DNA from: DASPXY01 sp038227745 | Lineage (GTDB): Bacteria > Planctomycetota > Planctomycetia > Gemmatales > Gemmataceae | NCBI GenBank assembly: GCA_038227745.1 | Contig: JBBRPS010000239.1 | Span: 1-12,773 of the forward strand | Direction: 5' to 3' | DNA: 12,773 bases | In this document: positions 7,547 to 12,773 of the stretch, piece by piece | Position numbering within the stretch: position 1 is the stretch's first letter | Layout of the letters: every line of letters begins with the position of its first letter | Made by a program: the position numbers and the translations under genes | Notes under the pieces: generated by a model | What the model was told of the DNA's origin: nothing | The model's input: the letters and a program-made list of their open reading frames with translations, nothing else | The model's database searches: none

Positions 7547-10500
7547 TCAGTGGTCGGCAGGATTCGCTTCCTTCATCGGCGAAGAAACGGAGGCCGCTGC
7601 TCCCCCAGTTTGCTGCTGGAAATGCCCGTACACCTGCCGCATCATGAGTTCCAGGGCAACGGCCCGCAGCTCCTCGTTGCTCAGGAACTGACTCGAGATG
7701 TCCTCGTTGCGCTCCATGCGCTCAACGACCGCCGCCATCCCCTTCGGGTCGAAAGCGAGCTTGAACTGCTCGATAGGGTTGCTGCGTGCCTGGTCCGCCA
7801 GCTTCTCGTCCTTTTTCAGATCGCCGACGACTTGGTCGAAGAAGAGCTGATCCTCCTTCGTGAAGTCGGTGCCGAAGCGCTCGTTGAGCACCTCGACGAT
7901 TTCGGAGAGGGGCACGTGGTCCTCCTCACGCGGCTGGCCTGTCCCGACGTCCGTGGGGCCGGACACGGGAGCGCCGCTGTCTCCCAGGACGAGGGCAGCC
8001 GAGCCCTCGCCGGTCTTCGCCAGCCGGTAGTAGGAGAGCTTCACGTCATCGTCGATGAACAGCGGGCCGGAATCGTCGTCCATCCGCAGTTTGGTGACCA
8101 GGAGCCGCCCGAAGGCGAAGAGCTTCTCCAGGTCTGGGTCGTTGAGGCGCACCAGCTGCGACAGGAACGAGTAGAGGCGCAGGAAGGTGCCCAGCTGATG
8201 CCGGAAGTCGGCCTGCCGCTCCTCTGGCTCGCGCTTGAAGCGGCCGACGGCGGGGTCGATGCATTTGTGGAGCATGCCCTTGTCCTGCTCGCGCTGCTTC
8301 TCCGGGGGCTTGAAGAAGACCTTGGCGAAGTCCTCCACCTCCTGCTGCCAGTAGATCTGGAAGCCGTCGAGCTTGTGCTTGAGCGTGTAGAGGAGGTTCG
8401 GATCGACGCGCTGCTCGATCTGGGTGCGCTCGTAGAAAGGGCGGAAGGCTTCCTGGATCTCCTCGGCGTCGTTCACGAAGTCGAGGACGAAGGTGTCCTC
8501 CTTGCCGGGGCAGGTGCGGTTGAGCCGCGACAGCGTCTGCACCGCCTGGAGCCCCTCCAACTTCTTGTCTACAAACATCGTGTGCAGCAGCGGCTGGTCG
8601 AAGCCCGTCTGGTACTTCTCCGCGACAATGAGGAGCTGGTATTCGTCGGTGCCGAACTTCTCCGGGAGCTGCTTCTCCCCGAAGCCGTTCATCTGCGGCT
8701 CGGTGTAGTCGAGGCCACCGTCCTTCACGGTCCCCGAGAAGGCAACTAGCGTCTTGATGTGGGCGTAGCCCTTCTCCTTGAGGTAGCGGTCGAACTCCTG
8801 CTTGTAGCGCACGGCGTGGAGCCGAGAACGGGTGACGAGCATGGCCTTGGCCCGGCCGCCGATCTTCTTGCTGGTGAACAGCCGGAAGTGCTCGACCATG
8901 ACCTCGGTCTTCTGCGCCAGGTTGTGCGGGTGCAGGCTCACGAAGCGGGCGATGGCCTGGGTCGCGCGCTTGCGGTCGAGTTCGGGGTCGTCGGAGACGG
9001 CCTTCGTGAGCTTGTAGTACGCCTTGTACGTCGTGTAGTTCTGCAGGACGTCGAGGATGAAGCCCTCCTCGATCGCCTGGCGCATGGAGTAGAGGTGGAA
9101 CGGCTGCGGCTTGCCCTCGGCGTCGTCGCGGCCGAAGAGTTCCAGCGTCTTGTGCTTGGGGGTGGCCGTGAACGCGAAAAAACTGAGGTTCTTCTGCGGC
9201 CCGCGCGCGGCCAGCGCTGCGGCGATCTCGTCCTCGGCGTCCGCCGTTTCTCCACCGGATTCGTCGGTCTCGTCGGTCTCCAGGTTGCTTGCGGCCAAGA
9301 CGCGCCGCAGGTTGCCTGCCGACTCGCCCGTCTGGGAACTGTGCGCCTCATCCACGATGAGGGCGTAGTTGCGCTGGGGCAGATCCTTCACTTTGCTGAG
9401 CACGAAGGAAAACTTCTGGAGCGTGGTGACGATGATCCGGGCGCCGGAGGCGAGGGCCTTGGCGAGCTGCTCAGAGTTCTCGTCGATCTTCTGCACGACG
9501 CCCTGCTTGTGCTCGAACTGGTAGATGGTATCCTGCAGTTGTTTGTCGAGGACGCGCCGGTCGGTGATGACGATGACGGCATCGAAGCGGAGCTTGTCGC
9601 TGTCGTCGTGCAGGCTGGCCAGGCGGTGGGCGAGCCAGGCGATGGAGTTGCTCTTGCCCGAGCCGGCCGAGTGCTGGACCAGGTAGTTGTGGCCCGGCCC
9701 CTCGGAGCGCGCGGCGGCCAGGAGCGTGCGCACGGCGTCGAGTTGGTGGTAGCGGGGGAAGACGAGCGACTCCTTGCGCACCTTCTTCCCGGCGACGAGC
9801 TTTTCCTCGACGGCTAGGTGGACGAAGCGGGCGAGGATATCGAGCCAGCCGTCCCGCTGCCACACCTCCTCCCAGAGGTACGCGGTCTTCCAGCCGCTCA
9901 CCGGGTTGTCAGGGTTGCCCCGCCCCCCGTCCCGCCCCTTGTTGAAGGGCAGGAAGACGGTGTCCTTGCCGGCGAGTTTCGTCGTCATGTAGACCTCGTC
10001 CGGATCGACGGCGAAGTGGACGAGGGCCCGGGTCTTGAAACGCAGCAGGGGCTCGCGCGAGTCGCGGTCGTTCTCATACTGCTTCTTGGCGTGCTCCACC
10101 GTCTGCCCGGTGAACGGGTTCTTCAGCTCCGCGGTCGCGACCGGCAGGCCGTTGAGGGAGAGGAGTACGTCCACGGACAGGGCAGCATTCTTGGTGCTGT
10201 AGTGGACCTGCCGCGTGACCGTGAGGATGTTCTGCCCGTAAAGGGCCAGCGTCTCAGGGTTCATCCGCGTGGCCGGGCTGAAGTATGCCAGTTGCAGCTT
10301 CACTCCTCGGTCGGTGACACCGTGCCGCAGGCATTCGAGAGTGCCGCGCTGGTCAAGGTTCTGGGCGATGGCCTGCGCGACCTTCGCCTCGGCCTCCTTG
10401 CCGTGGATGGCCGCGAGGCGGTCCCACGACTTTGGCTGCGTCGCCCGCAGGAAACGCACGAGCGTGGACGGGTCGAGCGCGAGGGTGGCGTCGAAGGCGG

Positions 10501-10585
10501 CCGGGTTGCCCTTCTCGTAACCGTGAAAGAGCAGGTGGGCCTCGATGGCTTGCTCGAAGCCTTTCTCGGAATGATCGGTGGGCAT
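7547..10585 (-). CDS. hsdR: Type I restriction endonuclease subunit R (HsdR)
   Basis: Motor and nuclease subunit of a type I restriction-modification complex; it translocates DNA and cuts unmethylated DNA when assembled with HsdM and HsdS. At 1012 residues it has normal length. The N-terminal PD-(D/E)xK nuclease shows D139 in LSVDVLL and E153/K155 in TAELKNP. The SF2 motor shows Walker A HSAGSGKS (305-312), DEAH (412-415), motif III FTATPK (472-477), QTGFDQP near 659 and motif VI QTLSRLNR (683-690). No broken motif is visible. The ATG at 10585 has GAGG seven nt upstream. It lies 90 bp after hsdS on the same strand, completing an M-S-R order. With hsdM truncated, the protein alone should not restrict DNA, since R acts only on the M2S core, unless a methylase is supplied from elsewhere. 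Confidence 0.96.
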   Translation of the reverse strand: MPTDHSEKGFEQAIEAHLLFHGYEKGNPAAFDATLALDPSTLVRFLRATQPKSWDRLAAIHGKEAEAKVAQAIAQNLDQRGTLECLRHGVTDRGVKLQLAYFSPATRMNPETLALYGQNILTVTRQVHYSTKNAALSVDVLLSLNGLPVATAELKNPFTGQTVEHAKKQYENDRDSREPLLRFKTRALVHFAVDPDEVYMTTKLAGKDTVFLPFNKGRDGGRGNPDNPVSGWKTAYLWEEVWQRDGWLDILARFVHLAVEEKLVAGKKVRKESLVFPRYHQLDAVRTLLAAARSEGPGHNYLVQHSAGSGKSNSIAWLAHRLASLHDDSDKLRFDAVIVITDRRVLDKQLQDTIYQFEHKQGVVQKIDENSEQLAKALASGARIIVTTLQKFSFVLSKVKDLPQRNYALIVDEAHSSQTGESAGNLRRVLAASNLETDETDESGGETADAEDEIAAALAARGPQKNLSFFAFTATPKHKTLELFGRDDAEGKPQPFHLYSMRQAIEEGFILDVLQNYTTYKAYYKLTKAVSDDPELDRKRATQAIARFVSLHPHNLAQKTEVMVEHFRLFTSKKIGGRAKAMLVTRSRLHAVRYKQEFDRYLKEKGYAHIKTLVAFSGTVKDGGLDYTEPQMNGFGEKQLPEKFGTDEYQLLIVAEKYQTGFDQPLLHTMFVDKKLEGLQAVQTLSRLNRTCPGKEDTFVLDFVNDAEEIQEAFRPFYERTQIEQRVDPNLLYTLKHKLDGFQIYWQQEVEDFAKVFFKPPEKQREQDKGMLHKCIDPAVGRFKREPEERQADFRHQLGTFLRLYSFLSQLVRLNDPDLEKLFAFGRLLVTKLRMDDDSGPLFIDDDVKLSYYRLAKTGEGSAALVLGDSGAPVSGPTDVGTGQPREEDHVPLSEIVEVLNERFGTDFTKEDQLFFDQVVGDLKKDEKLADQARSNPIEQFKLAFDPKGMAAVVERMERNEDISSQFLSNEELRAVALELMMRQVYGHFQQQTGGAAASVSSPMKEANPADH

Positions 10586-10675
10586 GGCGGAACCTCGGCG
10601 GTGGAGGATGCGAATAAAGTACCGATAGTGTACGCCTCCGCCGTCTTCGGTGTCAGGTCAGCAGATCCAGCGCGG

Positions 10676-12007
10676 TCACGGCGACACGGTCGGACGCGGC
10701 TCGATCTGCCCAGTGACTGCGGCGGTGATGACCGCCTGACGGTACTCCCGCAGGCACTCCATCTGGTTCCGGACGCGGGAGATGACCCTGTCGATACGCT
10801 CGGTTTCCCCACGCAAATGGGCGACGATTTCCCGCTGCTCCTGGAGCGGCGGCAAGTACAGCACGAAGTCCTTGATGGTCTCCTGTCCGATCTTCTTCAT
10901 CGAACTACTGGTCCCCGTTGCCTCCCGTTCAATCTGGAACCGGACCAGACTCGAGCGCAGCGCCAAGACGACGAACTCATGGTCAGCCTTCCGGTCATCG
11001 ACGCGGAATCGGTAGAGGAGATCGCACAGGAGCAAGCGGGGGCGGACATGGCGCACCAGCGCCGCACTGCCCACGAGTTCGCGCGTATTCCCACGGCTCA
11101 TCAAAATGTCGCCTGGGAGGATCTCCCACTGTCGCTCCGGCTCAACCCCCAACGGCAATGATTTCTGTTCGCTGGGGTCGAAGGCGTTGCCGTTCACGCA
11201 CCCTACTTTCAGCACACCCCACTCATCCTCCTGAGCGAGTCGGTTGTCGCATTGTGGTGACCACCCCTGCTCGATCTTGCCCGACAGGAGGAACTTCAGC
11301 CGTTGAGCTTTCCAGTCGAACGGGATCTCACCCAGCCACTCGATCCCCGAAGCCTTCTTCGGGGCATTTTCGTTCAGGCCGCGCACAACGGCCTCATTGA
11401 CGAGCGCGTGCCCTTGAAGTTCGAGCAACTCGATCTGCTGGTGTTTCTTGGCGATCAGTTGATCGATGTCTCTCGTCTTCCGTTCAATGAAGCCAACAAT
11501 GCTATCCTGGACGTCTTTGGGCGGGACCGCGACATTGATCCCGCGCCACAACTCCATCCGCAGGCACTGCGTGCCGTGACCGGCCTCTTCGACAGTCGCG
11601 AGAAGCCGCGGGCCAAGGGCTTGGAGCATGTAGAGGAGAAAGGCCACCGAGACGTCGGGTCTGGGGAAGAGAGCCTTCATATCCTGGTTGATCGTCACCG
11701 GCCGGGACGTCAGAGCGACCGGGACGGTGTGTGCCAGGATCATCCCCCTGACCACGATGAGCACCGCTGGCGGCGGAAACAGGGGCAACCGCGTCTCCTC
11801 CAGGGCCTTCTCGGTGACGTGGTCTTCGGCGTCCGCGATGACGGCGACTTTCATGTCCTTGGGCGACACCCAAGGAATCCGGCCACCCCAGTACGCCGCG
11901 TTGTCTTTGCTCGGCGTCGCGCCGCCGCGGCTCTCGAACAGGCGGGAGAGAGGCATCCGTGTCCAGCCGGAGGGGAGAGGGTCCATGTTGAAGTGGGCGT
12001 GCGTCAT
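10676..12007 (-). CDS. hsdS: Type I restriction-modification specificity subunit S (HsdS)
   Basis: DNA-recognition subunit that sets the bipartite target and bridges two HsdM. It has the standard two-repeat layout (443 residues from the chosen start): target-recognition domain 1, beginning PLPSGWTRMPLSRL; a central helix ending HALVNEAVVRGL; domain 2, beginning GIEWLGEIPFDW and holding the typical GTSSSMKKIGQETIKDF segment; and a C-terminal helix (REYRQAVITAAVTGQIE). Start choice: ATG 12007 has GGAGG at 12015-12019 with an ideal 7-nt spacer and begins just before the first recognition domain. The frame stays open 51 codons further to an ATG at 12160 that overlaps the hsdM stop as ATGA. That extension does not look like HsdS and is annotated separately. 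Both starts may be used. Both recognition domains look complete, so the target is probably a normal bipartite site, but it cannot be read from sequence. Confidence 0.93.
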   Translation of the reverse strand: MTHAHFNMDPLPSGWTRMPLSRLFESRGGATPSKDNAAYWGGRIPWVSPKDMKVAVIADAEDHVTEKALEETRLPLFPPPAVLIVVRGMILAHTVPVALTSRPVTINQDMKALFPRPDVSVAFLLYMLQALGPRLLATVEEAGHGTQCLRMELWRGINVAVPPKDVQDSIVGFIERKTRDIDQLIAKKHQQIELLELQGHALVNEAVVRGLNENAPKKASGIEWLGEIPFDWKAQRLKFLLSGKIEQGWSPQCDNRLAQEDEWGVLKVGCVNGNAFDPSEQKSLPLGVEPERQWEILPGDILMSRGNTRELVGSAALVRHVRPRLLLCDLLYRFRVDDRKADHEFVVLALRSSLVRFQIEREATGTSSSMKKIGQETIKDFVLYLPPLQEQREIVAHLRGETERIDRVISRVRNQMECLREYRQAVITAAVTGQIEPRPTVSP

Positions 12008-12160
12008 TTCTCTTCCTCCGGGAAGCGGTGCAGGGGCAAAGAGGTTCGTCATGCCGGAGCCCTGGCCGAACTCGGTATTCAATGGTTCGGACAGTTTCCG
12101 AAGAATCCGCTCGCCGTATGCGGGTACAAGTTTGCCTGGTATGGTGCGTTTCTTGCTCAT
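12008..12160 (-). pseudogene. In-frame remnant upstream of hsdS resembling a DUF1016 (YhcG) N-terminus
   Basis: Fifty-one codons from ATG 12160 run in frame into hsdS. The piece PAYGERILRKLSEPLNTEFG (13-32), followed by GQGSGMTNL, resembles the start of DUF1016/YhcG proteins (YGE-LL--LS--LT-EFGRGFS--NL). That nuclease-like family is often encoded between hsdM and hsdS. The similarity then stops. The ATG overlaps the hsdM stop as ATGA, the junction expected for a coupled gene after hsdM. The simplest reading is that a DUF1016 gene between M and S was almost entirely deleted, leaving its first 40 or so codons joined to the hsdS leader. It could also be translated as an N-terminal extension of HsdS. 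The family match is from memory of the consensus and is not certain. Confidence 0.45.
12015..12019 (-). promoter_or_regulatory. Shine-Dalgarno site that sets the hsdS start
   Basis: GGAGG on the minus strand with a 7-nt spacer to the ATG at 12007. It is one of the two best ribosome-binding sites seen in the window. It lies inside an open frame coming from 12160, which is why it matters for choosing the HsdS N-terminus. Confidence 0.65.
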
Positions 12161-12674
12161 GCCAGCGCGGCCTCCAGCATGCCTTGAATCTCCTTCTCAA
12201 GGCGACGGATGTCTGCCTCGATCTCGGCAAGCGGGCGCAGGGAGGGGTACTTGTAGAAGTGCCGGGTAAAGGGGATTTCGTAACCCTTCTTCGTCTTCGA
12301 CTCGTCGATCCAGGCATCAGGGACGTGCGGCTTCACCTCGCGCTCGAAGTATTCCTGGACGTCCTCCTTCAGCGGGACATTTTCGTAATCGCGCAGGTCC
12401 GGGTCGTGCTCCGTGCGCCCGTCGCCGTCGGTGCAGACGTCGGCCGTCTCGTCGCGCTCACCGAGGGCACCAAGGATGGCCTTCAACACAGGCGGTTTTA
12501 CGGACAGCGAGCGGTCCTTGAACAGACCCTTCACCCGCTCGATGAACTGTCTGCGGTTCTTGCAAAGCGGCTGCCCGAACAGCGATTCGAGGGCGGCGAG
12601 CACAGCACTCTGGATTGCTGCCCCGCCGTTTGATTCGCCCTTGCCGGTTCGCCCATTGCCGCGGCCGCTGGCTA
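12157..12674 (-). pseudogene. hsdM: HsdM (type I DNA methyltransferase subunit), C-terminal fragment
   Basis: Only the last 172 or so codons of the modification subunit remain. They match the conserved C-terminal part of HsdM: ALGERDETADVC, DPDLRDYENVPLKEDVQEYF, REVKPHVPDAWIDES, GYEIPFTRHFYKY, and the final LEKEIQGMLEAALA helix that packs on HsdS. The N-terminal domain and the catalytic SAM-binding and NPPF-type motifs are missing. In the upstream direction HsdM-like sequence stops at the TLAS codons. The frame then runs 23 codons into unrelated DNA, past a TTG at 12744 and into a TAA at 12751-12753. The break coincides with a TA dinucleotide and what looks like an insertion-sequence end. The stop overlaps the next start as ATGA. 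The rest of hsdM may lie beyond the element outside the window. Confidence 0.82.
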
Positions 12675-12773
12675 GTGTCCCGCTGCGGAAGTTCTGCAAG
12701 GAATTAGGGAAGGCGATATCATGGGAGTAATCCTCGCCGAACAACGGAGGTTATCTCATGCGCGGCCGCAAAC
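12673..12773 (+). mobile_element. End of an insertion sequence (IS630-like?) inserted in hsdM
   Basis: The HsdM homology breaks at TA (12673-12674). The DNA beyond begins GTGTCCCGCTGCGGAAGTTC, which has the look of an IS terminal repeat, and about 80 bp later a gene on the opposite strand starts with a strong ribosome-binding site and MRGRK. Insertion at TA, a short leader and a transposase starting MRGRK together suggest the IS630/Tc1-mariner group. The other end and the TA duplication are outside the window, so family and exact boundary are unproven. Confidence 0.5.
12758..12773 (+). CDS. Start of a probable transposase gene (runs off the right edge)
   Basis: Only five codons are visible (M-R-G-R-K). 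The ATG at 12758-12760 follows GGAGG at 12746-12750 with a 7-nt spacer, an excellent start. IS630-type transposases often begin this way, and its position inside interrupted hsdM on the opposite strand supports that. Nothing else of the protein can be seen. Confidence 0.45.

Noticed and set aside
7490..8749. Long plus-strand open frame (419 codons) opposite hsdR
   Set aside because: Rich in Leu, Val, Glu and Arg with no known motif; it is the antisense of well-conserved hsdR codons in GC-rich DNA.
9818..11161. Long plus-strand open frame (447 codons) spanning hsdR and hsdS
   Set aside because: Antisense to two clearly conserved genes and crosses their boundary; no ribosome-binding site or domain.
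12661..12768. GCGGCCGC at 12661 and again within the transposase start as a repeat pair
   Set aside because: An 8-bp self-complementary GC word occurring twice in GC-rich DNA is weak, and one copy encodes HsdM residues.

Overview
GC-rich bacterial chromosomal or mobile-island DNA. The taxon cannot be fixed from the sequence. The mix of a large serine recombinase, a PIN toxin pair, a GP88-type gene and a type I restriction locus is typical of accessory islands in high-GC environmental bacteria; any phylum name would be a guess.

Layout, left to right. Positions 3-1325 (+) encode the C-terminal two thirds of a large serine recombinase whose catalytic domain lies off the left edge. An AT-richer leader with three short palindromes (1326-1556) precedes a two-gene cassette on the same strand: a 47-residue antitoxin-like protein overlapping a PIN-domain ribonuclease by 11 nt. 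Everything from 2387 to about 12674 is on the minus strand. Read in transcription order (right to left), this is the 3' part of hsdM, cut at 12673-12675 by what looks like an IS630-like element; then hsdS, preceded by an in-frame remnant that resembles the start of a DUF1016/YhcG gene; then hsdR; then a large SMC/Rad50-like zinc-hook ATPase with two LexA/S24-like domains at its C-terminus; and finally a GP88-family gene broken by one extra G in a G6 run.

How it fits together. hsdM-hsdS-hsdR is a classical type I restriction-modification operon that has lost the front of its methyltransferase subunit. It is therefore probably inactive unless another M subunit is supplied. The ATPase follows hsdR with its own leader of about 380 bp and its own Shine-Dalgarno sequence, so it may be an independently regulated defence or DNA-damage-sensing module. 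It is the most interesting item here. It pairs a complete ABC/SMC ATPase, including a CPVC hook, with a degenerate LexA-like domain followed by a second one that keeps the Ser and Lys and has an Ala-Gly at the expected cleavage distance. This suggests an ATPase whose C-terminal domain could be released or rearranged by LexA-type self-cleavage. I know of no described system with this architecture. The recombinase, toxin-antitoxin pair and IS end mark the region as a mobile, decaying defence island.
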